DNA of 28,133 nucleotides, taken from the IMG/VR virus record IMGVR_UViG_3300031951_000950, positions 1-28,133 of that record; one strand, written 5' to 3'. The stretch comes from a virus. The position numbers and the translations under genes were made by a program. The notes beneath the pieces are model-generated. The model was not told where the DNA came from. It saw only the letters and a program-made list of their open reading frames with translations, and made no database searches. Shown here in pieces: positions 1-7,053 of this stretch (position 1 is the first letter of the stretch; every line of letters begins with the position of its first letter).

Positions 1-1
1 C

Positions 2-430
2 AGAAACTATGCACAGGGTTTCTTTGAAGTACGAAATCCACAAAAATACGTAGGCAAAGGCAAACCCAAATATCGTTCAGGTTGGGAACAGGCGTTTATG
101 CGTTTCTGTGACAACAATGACAACATAGTTCAGTGGGCCAGCGAATCAATTTCTATACCGTATCGTCATCCCCTCACAGGGAAGATGACAAACTACATTC
201 CAGACTTTTTGATACAGTATCGTACTAGAAACAATACTGTGATCACAGAACTCATCGAGATCAAACCCAAAAAACAAAGCATATTAGAGAGCAAAATGAG
301 CGTGAGAGATCGTGCCGTGGTTGCTGTAAACTATGCCAAATGGGACGCCGCGACCAAGTGGTGCCGCCGTCAAGGTCTGCAATTTCGAGTGATCACCGAA
401 GACGATATCTTCCGCAACGGCAAGAAATAA
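2..430 (+). CDS. 4: Head-completion nuclease gp4 (5'-truncated)
   Basis: The reading frame is open from the window edge, so the true start lies upstream; an internal ATG at 98 is probably not the start because conserved-looking sequence (GKGKPKYRSGWEQAF) precedes it. The visible protein has a PD-(D/E)xK nuclease core of the TnsA N-terminal type: a Glu in SGWEQAF, Asp in YIPDF, then EIKPK with the catalytic Glu-x-Lys. This is the signature of T4 gp4, which finishes the packaged head before tail joining. The gene is followed after 16 nt by the small terminase gene, so it belongs to the late head-assembly operon. T4 gp4 is about 150 residues, so little is missing. Family call fairly sure; activity inferred. 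Confidence 0.82.
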   Translation, partial: RNYAQGFFEVRNPQKYVGKGKPKYRSGWEQAFMRFCDNNDNIVQWASESISIPYRHPLTGKMTNYIPDFLIQYRTRNNTVITELIEIKPKKQSILESKMSVRDRAVVAVNYAKWDAATKWCRRQGLQFRVITEDDIFRNGKK

Positions 431-433
431 TGC

Positions 434-441
434 GGTAAATA
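434..441 (+). promoter_or_regulatory. Late-promoter-like motif GGTAAATA before gene 16
   Basis: GGTAAATA ends 5 nt before the ATG at 447. If it works like the T4 late -10 element (TATAAATA, last A at about -6), transcription would begin on the A of the ATG. There is no SD sequence. The motif also sits in the loop of a small hairpin (TGCGG 431-435 with CCGCA 443-447). Confidence 0.45.
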
Positions 442-446
442 CCCGC

Positions 447-938
447 ATGACCAAGAAATTAGAAGAACTCTTTGATCTTCCGCCCAAGGAAGATTCTCCC
501 GAGGATGCTTTGCCCGGCAACGACATTGAAACCAATTTGCCTGTTCTTCCGGACGCATTAGAAAAACTTGACAAAATTGAAGCCGCATTACCGGCTGTGC
601 GTGGCCTGGAGGCCAGTGATGCAGAAATGGATGATTTGGCAGCCAAAGCCACAGAAAGCTTCAATGATCTCATGGATTTAGGCATGAATGTAGATAGCAG
701 ATATGCCAGCGAAATTTTTTCCGTGGCCAGCACACTGCTAGGGCATGCAATCACAGCTAAAACAGCCAAGCTCAACAAGAAACTAAAAATGATTGATCTA
801 CAGCTTAAAAAAGCCAAGTTTGATCGCGATGGTGCAGAAGGTGCGGAACCATCTATGAGCACAGGCACAGGACACATACTTGACCGCAACGAACTGTTAG
901 AGCGACTGGTCAAGCGCGAACAACCAAAGAAGCCCTAA
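447..938 (+). CDS. 16: Terminase small subunit gp16
   Basis: 163-residue protein, the length of T4-like small terminases (T4 gp16 is 164 residues). It has an acidic N-terminus (KLEELFDLPP), a central helical region (about residues 68-125) with the characteristic MDLGMNVDSRYASEIF and a long Lys-rich helix (TAKTAKLNKKLKMIDLQLKK), and a Gly/Ser-rich then basic tail (ELLERLVKREQPKKP). Small terminases form rings that recognise DNA and regulate the gp17 motor. It lies just after gp4 but, unlike in T4, the large subunit is not next: about 6.7 kb of other genes intervene. No SD is seen; the late motif lies immediately upstream. Assignment is by family resemblance of the central helices. Confidence 0.85.
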   Translation: MTKKLEELFDLPPKEDSPEDALPGNDIETNLPVLPDALEKLDKIEAALPAVRGLEASDAEMDDLAAKATESFNDLMDLGMNVDSRYASEIFSVASTLLGHAITAKTAKLNKKLKMIDLQLKKAKFDRDGAEGAEPSMSTGTGHILDRNELLERLVKREQPKKP

Positions 939-941
939 TAG

Positions 942-949
942 GCTAAATA
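942..949 (+). promoter_or_regulatory. Late-promoter-like motif GCTAAATA
   Basis: GCTAAATA followed by T, between the gp16 stop and the next start. Initiation about 6 nt downstream would leave a leader of about 12 nt holding an SD-like AGGGG (956-960) before ATG 967. It would drive the block of capsid-cargo-like genes. Confidence 0.5.
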
Positions 950-966
950 TGATATAGGGGATTGAT

Positions 967-1569
967 ATGAAAACTTTTGCAGAATACTTAACAGAATCCA
1001 AACACACATACAACTATCGCATCAAGATAGCAGGCGACGTTGACAGTGGATTTATGAGTGAGTTTAAAGAAAAACTCAAACAATTTGATGTGGTGTCAAT
1101 GACGGCACCCAAGAAAACACCAGTGCAGAAAGAACTAACGGACTTTCCACAGTACAACAATGAAAGCATGACATTCATGGACGTGGTGTTTAATTACCCA
1201 GCAACACCTCCACAGATAACACAGATCGTTCAGTTATTGGGCATGGATCCAAACCGTGTGATCATGCAAGATACCAAGTATGCTGATTCAATTGATCAAG
1301 AACGTGACACACAAGAATCTGAAAGTAAAAATCTGTTGACAGACACTGATTATCCTGCTCCCAACAAAGAGCAAAAAGCCTTGAGTAAAGACTACGCAAC
1401 TGGCCCCTATGATCATGCAGTGGTTAAAAATGCTTACAAGAGTGACTTCACAGTGGCTGGTGGTAAAACTCCTCCAGCAGTGACATCAAATGAATTTCCA
1501 ATGGGTGACAAGAGCCCTGTTGGAACTACAAAAAATAGATTGCCAGCTGTACGCAGTAACGCCAGATAA
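967..1569 (+). CDS. Putative capsid-internal protein with capsid-targeting N-terminus
   Basis: No enzymatic domain is recognised in this 200-residue protein. The first 11 residues, MKTFAEYLTES, match almost position by position the capsid-targeting sequence of T4 internal proteins (MKTYQEFIAEA in IPII/IPIII, from memory), including the (L/I)-x-E form that the T4 prohead protease gp21 cuts (L8-T9-E10). A compact region at about 14-100 has a repeated-strand look (YRIKIAGDVD, FMDVVFNYP, QIVQLLGMDPNRVIM); the C-terminal half is hydrophilic and low in hydrophobics. The start is supported by an SD-like AGGGG. The next gene follows after 11 nt. I infer a protein that enters the prohead, is trimmed and stays in the head; T4-like phages carry similar proteins annotated only as hypothetical. 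Confidence 0.6.
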   Translation: MKTFAEYLTESKHTYNYRIKIAGDVDSGFMSEFKEKLKQFDVVSMTAPKKTPVQKELTDFPQYNNESMTFMDVVFNYPATPPQITQIVQLLGMDPNRVIMQDTKYADSIDQERDTQESESKNLLTDTDYPAPNKEQKALSKDYATGPYDHAVVKNAYKSDFTVAGGKTPPAVTSNEFPMGDKSPVGTTKNRLPAVRSNAR

Positions 1570-1580
1570 GGAAAACAAAA

Positions 1581-3074
1581 ATGAAGAACATGTATGAAAT
1601 ACTTGATAGAATGAATTTGCTGGAAGGCAAAGGTAGCAAACCTGATTTCCTTGATCTAGACAACGATAAAAATCGCAAAGAGACAATGAAGGCAGCGGCT
1701 GCAGATGCTGACAAGCCTAAAAAGGCCTTTTCAAAGATGGACGAAGCCGACATGGAAGAAGGCAATCGTTTTACTGGTAACCTTGCCAAGGCTCGTGCCG
1801 CTGGGTTGAAGAAAGCCGACTTAGATGGTGACGGCGACATGGAAACAGTACGTGAAGAAAATCTTGACGAACTTGACATGAAGTTACTCAAAGGCCTGCA
1901 AGGTGCTATGAGCAAGACTCAAAAGGATTCTGAAAGCGATCGCAACATACACAAGAAGTATGGTTATCGCAGTGACCGTGATGACACTGGCAACGATGAT
2001 GACTATGACGAGCACGGCAATCTCAAAGACAAGAAAAAAACCAAAAGCAAAGATGACGGTCCAAAGAAAAAAGGCCGTCCAGCAGGCACAGGTCGTAAAC
2101 TTGGCGCCAAAGGTCCCACAGGCAAGAGCAAACTGCTCCGCATGAAAGAAGATGAAATGATTTCTTTGGTGGACAAAGGCGAATATGACCGCGAAGGCGA
2201 CATGGCACGTGAACAGTTACACACTGCTGCCGAAGCCGCAAAAGAATTGCACGACATACTTGATGCAGATGAGAATTTGCCAGAGTGGGTACAATCAAAA
2301 ATTACCAAGGCTTTGGATTACTTGGACACAGCACGTGACTACATGAAAGCATCAGATGCTGAAGATGGAGAAGAAGTCATGCCCGAGCGCAAACTGTCAA
2401 AGCCCGAAATGAACAAGCGCGAAAAGTTTGTGAAGTCAATGAAGAAATCCAAAGGCGACTTTGAAAAGCGTTATGGCGAGCGCGGTGAAGAGGTGATGTA
2501 TGCTACCGCCACCAAGATGGCCAAGAAAAAAGGCAAAGAGGAAACTGAAGAGTCCACAGTGGCTGGGTCAGTGGCAACTGCTCCTGCCGAAAGCGGAAAA
2601 GGAAAAAAAGGTATGGTATTTGGTAAAGGTGTGTATGAAGGTCAAATTGCTGAAAGCTTTGAAAAGAAACTCACTGCACTTACTGAAGGCATGAGTATCA
2701 ACATGAGCATGGGCGAAGAAGGTCAAAAGAGTTTGACAGTCACTGCCACAGACGAAGATGCTGAACAGTTGGCTATGATTCTTAAAATGGCAGGCCTGGG
2801 TTCCAGTGCAGGACACAAAGAAGTATGTCCAGTGTGCGGATCTGCAGATTGTGGTTGCGAGCAAATGGATGAAGACTATTCCAACAGCCCAGACGAAGAA
2901 ACACAAACCACAGACTACATGACCAAAACCATTGCCGGCGGTTTAAACAAGCCCAAGCGCGATGTTGCAGGCAACGGCCAGACCACTGTGCCTGTGTCAG
3001 CTGTTCGTGTACAAGAAGAAGCAGACATTGAGTCACATTTGACCAATCTTTACAAACAGTTTAAAGCACAATGA
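1581..3074 (+). CDS. Large, highly charged virion-type protein with Ca-loop, AT-hook-like and Cys motifs
   Basis: A 497-residue protein with no recognised enzyme domain, very rich in Lys, Asp and Glu. In order: N-terminus with L13-L14-E15-G, a possible prohead-protease site; two Asp-rich loops of EF-hand/dockerin type (DLDNDKN near 26, DLDGDGD near 81); a basic AT-hook-like stretch (KKKGRPAGTGRKLG, about 165-178); a helical middle; the segment KRYGERGEEVMYATATK, a type I recall from aquatic-phage virion proteins; two more (L/I)-x-E sites (I356-A-E, L367-T-E); a Cys cluster C416-x2-C-x4-C-x-C; and a C-terminal tail. SD TAAGGAAAAC precedes the ATG, and its stop overlaps the next start by 4 nt. 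A basic, Ca-loop-bearing, protease-site-bearing protein in a head operon suggests a DNA-associated internal or core protein; function is inference. Confidence 0.6.
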   Translation: MKNMYEILDRMNLLEGKGSKPDFLDLDNDKNRKETMKAAAADADKPKKAFSKMDEADMEEGNRFTGNLAKARAAGLKKADLDGDGDMETVREENLDELDMKLLKGLQGAMSKTQKDSESDRNIHKKYGYRSDRDDTGNDDDYDEHGNLKDKKKTKSKDDGPKKKGRPAGTGRKLGAKGPTGKSKLLRMKEDEMISLVDKGEYDREGDMAREQLHTAAEAAKELHDILDADENLPEWVQSKITKALDYLDTARDYMKASDAEDGEEVMPERKLSKPEMNKREKFVKSMKKSKGDFEKRYGERGEEVMYATATKMAKKKGKEETEESTVAGSVATAPAESGKGKKGMVFGKGVYEGQIAESFEKKLTALTEGMSINMSMGEEGQKSLTVTATDEDAEQLAMILKMAGLGSSAGHKEVCPVCGSADCGCEQMDEDYSNSPDEETQTTDYMTKTIAGGLNKPKRDVAGNGQTTVPVSAVRVQEEADIESHLTNLYKQFKAQ

Positions 3075-3697
3075 AATCTTTAAAAGACTATCTTGCCGAA
3101 TCGCAACAATGGATGGAGAATCCAGCAGTGGGCGATGACTTTGCTATCAACATCAAAGAAGATTGTTTGATTGAAAGTCACATCATTGCTGTTGAAGAAG
3201 ATAGACTGTGCATTGAAGCAGACAGCAAACTCATTGCCATACTAGAAAGCTATGGATACACAGTAGAAGATACATGCTCAGAGTGTATGCAAGAAGCTTG
3301 CGGATGTGTTGATGAAATGATGAGCGTGGATGACACTCTGGTCAGTGAAGATCCCACAGAAGAAGAGCCACCAAGCATGACCATACCAGCCACAGATGGT
3401 ACCACAGAAGATGATCCCATTGGCGAAGCTGAATATCAAGGCCGCAAAGTGCCATTGGGTAAACCCATGCGTGGTGATACAAAAAAATTCAAAGTGTATG
3501 TCCGAGACCCTGCCACTGGCAATGTTAAAAAAGTAAACTTTGGTCACGGTGGTACCACAGCCAAACGATTGGGTCAAAAGACCATGAAGATCAAAAAATC
3601 AAATCCTGCACGTCGCAAGAGTTTTAGAGCACGTCATAACTGTGACAACCCAGGACCAAGAACAAAGGCACGTTATTGGTCGTGCCGTGCGTGGTAA
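3071..3697 (+). CDS. Putative capsid-internal protein with CTS-like N-terminus, Cys cluster and basic C-terminal domain
   Basis: 208 residues in three parts. The N-terminus MKSLKDYLAES matches the T4 capsid-targeting pattern with a candidate cleavage site after L8-A9-E10. A small acidic domain (about 20-90) ends in C-S-E-C-x4-C-G-C, the same spacing as in the preceding protein. After an acidic linker, the C-terminal domain (about 120-208) runs from AEYQGRKVPLGKPM through KKFKVYVRDP to RRKSFRARHNCDNPGP and ends YWSCRAW; I recognise this basic Cys-containing module from many aquatic-phage proteins, where it has no assigned function. The start overlaps the upstream stop (ATGA), implying translational coupling. 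Role inferred as virion-packaged; enzyme activity not evident. Confidence 0.6.
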   Translation: MKSLKDYLAESQQWMENPAVGDDFAINIKEDCLIESHIIAVEEDRLCIEADSKLIAILESYGYTVEDTCSECMQEACGCVDEMMSVDDTLVSEDPTEEEPPSMTIPATDGTTEDDPIGEAEYQGRKVPLGKPMRGDTKKFKVYVRDPATGNVKKVNFGHGGTTAKRLGQKTMKIKKSNPARRKSFRARHNCDNPGPRTKARYWSCRAW

Positions 3698-3712
3698 TAA
3701 GGAAAAAATAAA

Positions 3713-3991
3713 ATGGCCGCAAACGTATATACATCATTGGGGAATGCAACAGTTTACACAGATAAACTACAAATAGCCACAGGTGCTAATGCTGTTACAT
3801 ATCAAGCCTATGCCACCGCACTGGGTAGCGCCGATCCTGTGGGTAATATCTATTCTGCACCAATCACAATACCGGCTAACACTGTGTTTGAAGTCTATGC
3901 TGGCGCTGGAAACAAAGTCACTGTTACAGGAACACCGTTTACTGCTCTTGAATTAGGAACAGCAAGCTCGGCTCAAGAAAGCGTGTTCTAA
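3713..3991 (+). CDS. Small beta-rich structural protein, unknown
   Basis: 92 residues, rich in Ala, Thr, Val and Gly and poor in charge, with alternating hydrophobic patterns (NATVYTDKLQIATG, APITIPANTVFEVYAG, NKVTVTGTPFTAL) typical of small beta-sandwich virion or decoration proteins. No signal peptide or membrane segment. It has an SD (TAAGGAAAAAATAAA-ATG) and is spaced 15 nt after the previous gene and 2 nt before the next. Its uncharged composition contrasts with the strongly charged cargo-like neighbours. It could be a head decoration protein or a fibre accessory; I do not recognise the family. Confidence 0.55.
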   Translation: MAANVYTSLGNATVYTDKLQIATGANAVTYQAYATALGSADPVGNIYSAPITIPANTVFEVYAGAGNKVTVTGTPFTALELGTASSAQESVF

Positions 3992-3993
3992 AC

Positions 3994-4365
3994 ATGCGAG
4001 CACGTGAATTCATTGCCGAACGCCGAGGTAAAATCAGCCACAGGCATCAACAGGCCACACGTGGGCTTGATCTCTTTCGTGATAAAAAACGAACCAATTC
4101 GGACTACGTACTTAATCGTGTGATGATGGCTGTGGCCTCAGCTGACGGCACAGACGCTCCTATTGAAATGGATCAACAGAGTTGGGTAGGTACTCGAAGA
4201 TCAGCGCATCCCTACACACAAGAAGAACAAAACATGCTCAAGCAGGCATTCCGTGCCGCTGGAGCAGAATATGATGACGTCAACAACGGCGACATGGATA
4301 GTCAAGAAATGAACGATGTCAACAAACAAAGTCCTGTCAAAGGATTCCGAGGTTATCCGCGATGA
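3994..4365 (+). CDS. Putative capsid-targeted protein, tandem paralogue 1
   Basis: 123 residues. Begins MRAREFIAE, with an I7-A8-E9 protease-type site, and ends SPVKGFRGYPR. Both ends are nearly identical to those of the next gene, whereas the middle differs. The middle has a Lys/Arg/Gln-rich start (RRGKISHRHQQATRGL), a helix (YVLNRVMMAVASADG), a Trp-containing loop (QQSWVGTRRSAHPYTQEEQ) and a final helix. I recall such proteins as hypothetical genes of aquatic T4-like phages. The next gene starts within its stop region (4-nt overlap). Head-internal role is inferred from the N-terminus and operon; no catalytic motif is seen. Confidence 0.6.
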   Translation: MRAREFIAERRGKISHRHQQATRGLDLFRDKKRTNSDYVLNRVMMAVASADGTDAPIEMDQQSWVGTRRSAHPYTQEEQNMLKQAFRAAGAEYDDVNNGDMDSQEMNDVNKQSPVKGFRGYPR

Positions 4366-4748
4366 GAGCACGTGAGTTTATTGTAGAACAACAAGATCTT
4401 GCTCCAGAGCAAGAAGCACCCATGCGTCAGACATATACTATACCTGGACTCAGTGCCAGTGATCCCTACAACAACTATAGATTTGGTGTGGCTATGGCTC
4501 GCGCCAGGGCCGACTACCGTGCAGACGACGTCAACCCTTATAAACCTGAGTGGTCAAAAGAAACACCATTTGGTGAACACGGTGTGGTAGTGGGCATGAA
4601 TGCAGGTATTCGTCCTGTGATTGATGCGGCACTGCGGATGACTGGAACCAAAGGTGGTAAAAAATTAGTAACCTCTGCTGACAGTGAAGAGCCAGACTTG
4701 GTTCAAATCAACAGCCCTATCAAAGCATTTAAAGGATATCCACGATAA
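4362..4748 (+). CDS. Putative capsid-targeted protein, tandem paralogue 2
   Basis: 128 residues. Begins MRAREFIVE (I7-V8-E9 site) and ends SPIKAFKGYPR, matching the previous gene at both ends. The middle is acidic at first (QQDLAPEQEAP), then NNYRFGVAMARARADY, which aligns in layout with the helix of paralogue 1, followed by WSKETPFGEHGVVVGM, a GGKKLV segment and SEEPDLVQIN. The arrangement suggests tandem duplication followed by divergence of the interior. It overlaps its upstream neighbour by 4 nt and shares its last base with the start of the next gene. Function unknown; packaging into the head inferred. Confidence 0.6.
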   Translation: MRAREFIVEQQDLAPEQEAPMRQTYTIPGLSASDPYNNYRFGVAMARARADYRADDVNPYKPEWSKETPFGEHGVVVGMNAGIRPVIDAALRMTGTKGGKKLVTSADSEEPDLVQINSPIKAFKGYPR

Positions 4749-6349
4749 TGGCCTATCCAGAACCAACAGAAGTCGCACCATGGTATCTACGTAATATAAC
4801 GCAGGCCCTGGAGCTGGACGAAGCCACTGGCAACGTATTTGTCCGCACCAATGCTTCCATACTTGGCAATGTGAGTGTGGGCAATGTCAGCATTGGCGCA
4901 CTGGGTAATGTTGATCTCTCAGGAAACTCATTGCCAGTCACAGTTTCATCTGGCAACGTCACAGTATATCAAGGAACCACACCCTGGGTGATCTCTGGCA
5001 ACACGGTGGTGTCAGGTAATGTGGGTATTCTGGGCAATGTCAACGTCACACAAGGCACAAGTCCTTGGGTAGTGTCGGGCAATGTGGGTATAACAGGCAC
5101 GGCCAATGTTGTGTTGGCCGATGATGCCAATGTTGTTATTTCAGGATTTTCGGGTGCCACAGCAGACGCATTTGGTCGACTGCGTGTGTCAGAGCCATTC
5201 ACCTTGTTTGACAGCCAGGCACGCTACTACGATCACGGTCAGTTTGCTTCCAATGTAGCAGGCACAGGCAACGTTGTGTATGTTGCCGCACAGAGTTCTT
5301 ACCAACTCAACGTAGGATCCGCATCGGGCGATTCGGTGTTGAGAGAAACACTGAAACCTTTTCCATATCAGCCAGGCAAGAGCCAACTGACCATGAACAC
5401 ATTCTGTTTTGATACACCCAAAACAAATCTGCGCCAACGTGTGGGACTGTTTGATGCCAATGATGGCGTGTTCTTTGAAAACGACGGCACCTATAACTAC
5501 TTTGTGATACGTTCGGGATCAACTGGTGCGGAAGAACGTGTGCGCCAGGATTCCTGGAATGTTGATAATCTTCTTGGTGGCGGTGGAACATCTAACCCAT
5601 CAGGTATTACGCTGTACCCACAACGCACACAGATCATGTTTGCCGATGTGGAGTGGTTGGGCGTGGGCTCGGTGCGTGTGGGTTTTGTAATCGACGGCGC
5701 CTATGTTAACTGTCACATATTCAATCACGCCAACCAATCGGGCAACACCAAGGTCTACATGACCACGGCCACCTTGCCCATACGCTATGAAATAACCAAC
5801 ACTGGCGCTGTCGCCGGCAACAGCATGATGACACAGATCTGTAGCACAGTGATCTCTGAAGGTGGATTCCAACTGAGTGGATCAGGCAATCCTCGAGCAG
5901 CCAGCCATGCATTGGGCACTCCAGTGCGGTTGCCCAATGATCAGAGTTTTAAACCAGTGATTGCCATCCGCCTCAAAAGCACCAATCTCAATGCCGTGGT
6001 CATACCCATAAACTACAGCTTGGTACCTGTGGCTGCCAGCATATTTCAATATCGCATCTATAAAAAAGCCATCACATCAGGTGGAACATGGACGGATTCG
6101 GCCGCCGACAGTTCAGTGCAATACAACCTCGCTCCCACAGCCTTGGTGTCAGGCGACATTGCTGAACAGTCGTTCATAAACTCAACCAACCAAAGCACAG
6201 GATCACCCACACAGGAAATATTCACATTTGAATATCAACTGGAGCGAGAGCCTTTTACTGGCACACCATACGAGTATGTGATTACCATGGCCACAATCGG
6301 AACCAACCAAGACGTATATGCCAGCGTAGAATGGCAGGAGATAACATAA
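4748..6349 (+). CDS. Repeat-bearing virion structural protein (fibre/decoration type)
   Basis: 533 residues. After a short head domain (MAYPEPTEVAPWYLRNITQA) there is a Gly-Asn-Val repeat region (about 35-125) with two near-identical 17-residue units, GNVTVYQGTTPWVISGN and GNVNVTQGTSPWVVSGN, plus shorter GNVxV units, suggesting a beta-helical or fibrous shaft. From about residue 137 a large beta-rich domain begins with DAFGRLRVSEPFTLFDSQ and YQPGKSQLTM, a combination I recognise from structural proteins of aquatic myo- and podoviruses. No enzymatic motif. It is coupled to the upstream stop by a 1-nt overlap and to the downstream nuclease gene by TAATG. Tail-fibre, collar-fibre and head-fibre roles all fit. 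Confidence 0.7.
   Translation: MAYPEPTEVAPWYLRNITQALELDEATGNVFVRTNASILGNVSVGNVSIGALGNVDLSGNSLPVTVSSGNVTVYQGTTPWVISGNTVVSGNVGILGNVNVTQGTSPWVVSGNVGITGTANVVLADDANVVISGFSGATADAFGRLRVSEPFTLFDSQARYYDHGQFASNVAGTGNVVYVAAQSSYQLNVGSASGDSVLRETLKPFPYQPGKSQLTMNTFCFDTPKTNLRQRVGLFDANDGVFFENDGTYNYFVIRSGSTGAEERVRQDSWNVDNLLGGGGTSNPSGITLYPQRTQIMFADVEWLGVGSVRVGFVIDGAYVNCHIFNHANQSGNTKVYMTTATLPIRYEITNTGAVAGNSMMTQICSTVISEGGFQLSGSGNPRAASHALGTPVRLPNDQSFKPVIAIRLKSTNLNAVVIPINYSLVPVAASIFQYRIYKKAITSGGTWTDSAADSSVQYNLAPTALVSGDIAEQSFINSTNQSTGSPTQEIFTFEYQLEREPFTGTPYEYVITMATIGTNQDVYASVEWQEIT
4952..5083 (+). repeat. Two copies of a 17-codon repeat in the structural gene
   Basis: Codons for GNVTVYQGTTPWVISGN (4952-5002) and GNVNVTQGTSPWVVSGN (5033-5083) lie 30 nt apart, with further short GNV units on both sides. 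The DNA copies differ at many third positions, so the repeat is old or selected at protein level. Confidence 0.8.
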
Positions 6350-7053
6350 TGAAAAAGTTATTGTTAGTATTATTGTTTACTCCGCTGGCAGCATGGGCAC
6401 AGATCAACGCTCAATGTCCACAGTTTACTAGCCATGGCACACCTGCTTATCAAGCACAGCCCGGCGATCAAGAACTGTGTAGAACAAACTATGCTGTAAT
6501 ACATCGTTGTTCAGTCAAAGCTCCTGTGGCAGTGTTTGAACATTTAACTGTGGCTTCAATGACAGGTCCTGCCAAACGCAAAGACAACTTCCGTCCTGAT
6601 CCTGATGTGCATGAACAATGTCGTGCCACACTGGCAGACTATGCCACCGTGGGACGTACACACGATCGCGGTCACATGGCACCAGCTGGGAACAACACAA
6701 CCAATGATCAAATCATGAGCGAGAGTTTCTTCTTGTCAAACATGGTAGCGCAAGTGGCCAACAACAACCGTGGCATTTGGAAGCAGTTGGAAACATGGGA
6801 ACGTGATTGGGCCAGCAAAGGTGGTGACTTCTACATCATCTCAGGTGGTATATTTGATCCTGGTCATCCTGTCACAGGCAACAACCTAGGCATACCCACA
6901 CGTCTATACAAAGTCATACACGAAAAAACATCAGGGCAGACCATGGCCTACCTAATGCCCAATGCTCCTCTACCCGTGGCGGATTTGCCCAAGTATCAAG
7001 TGCCTCTACCAGCAGTAGAAGAGGCCACTGGCATGCGTTTTCCTTTTAAATAA
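6349..7053 (+). CDS. Secreted DNA/RNA non-specific endonuclease (Serratia/NUC1 family)
   Basis: 234 residues. I chose the ATG at 6349 over one 18 nt upstream because it gives a textbook signal peptide (MKKLLLVLLFTPLAAWA, likely cut after AWA). The mature part carries the DRGHMAPAGNN motif with catalytic His109 and the metal-binding Asn nearby, followed by NNNRGIWKQLETWERD, as in Serratia nuclease and EndoG-type enzymes, and several Cys (C23, C44, C54) that could form disulfides in the periplasm. It would cleave DNA and RNA outside the cytoplasm. It is coupled by a 1-nt overlap to a virion structural gene, so it is expressed late. It ends in an 8-nt convergent overlap with the HNH gene. The length matches single-domain bacterial members. 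Role in the phage is inferred. Confidence 0.87.
   Translation: MKKLLLVLLFTPLAAWAQINAQCPQFTSHGTPAYQAQPGDQELCRTNYAVIHRCSVKAPVAVFEHLTVASMTGPAKRKDNFRPDPDVHEQCRATLADYATVGRTHDRGHMAPAGNNTTNDQIMSESFFLSNMVAQVANNNRGIWKQLETWERDWASKGGDFYIISGGIFDPGHPVTGNNLGIPTRLYKVIHEKTSGQTMAYLMPNAPLPVADLPKYQVPLPAVEEATGMRFPFK

Noticed and set aside
284-913. Long minus-strand open frame opposite gp16
   Set aside because: Its product is low-complexity Ser/Leu-rich and mirrors the codon pattern of the real plus-strand genes.
4748-6349. Definite call as tail fibre with receptor-binding tip
   Set aside because: The repeats and beta-rich domain fit fibres, but no chaperone, collagen repeat or receptor-binding signature places it on the tail rather than the head.
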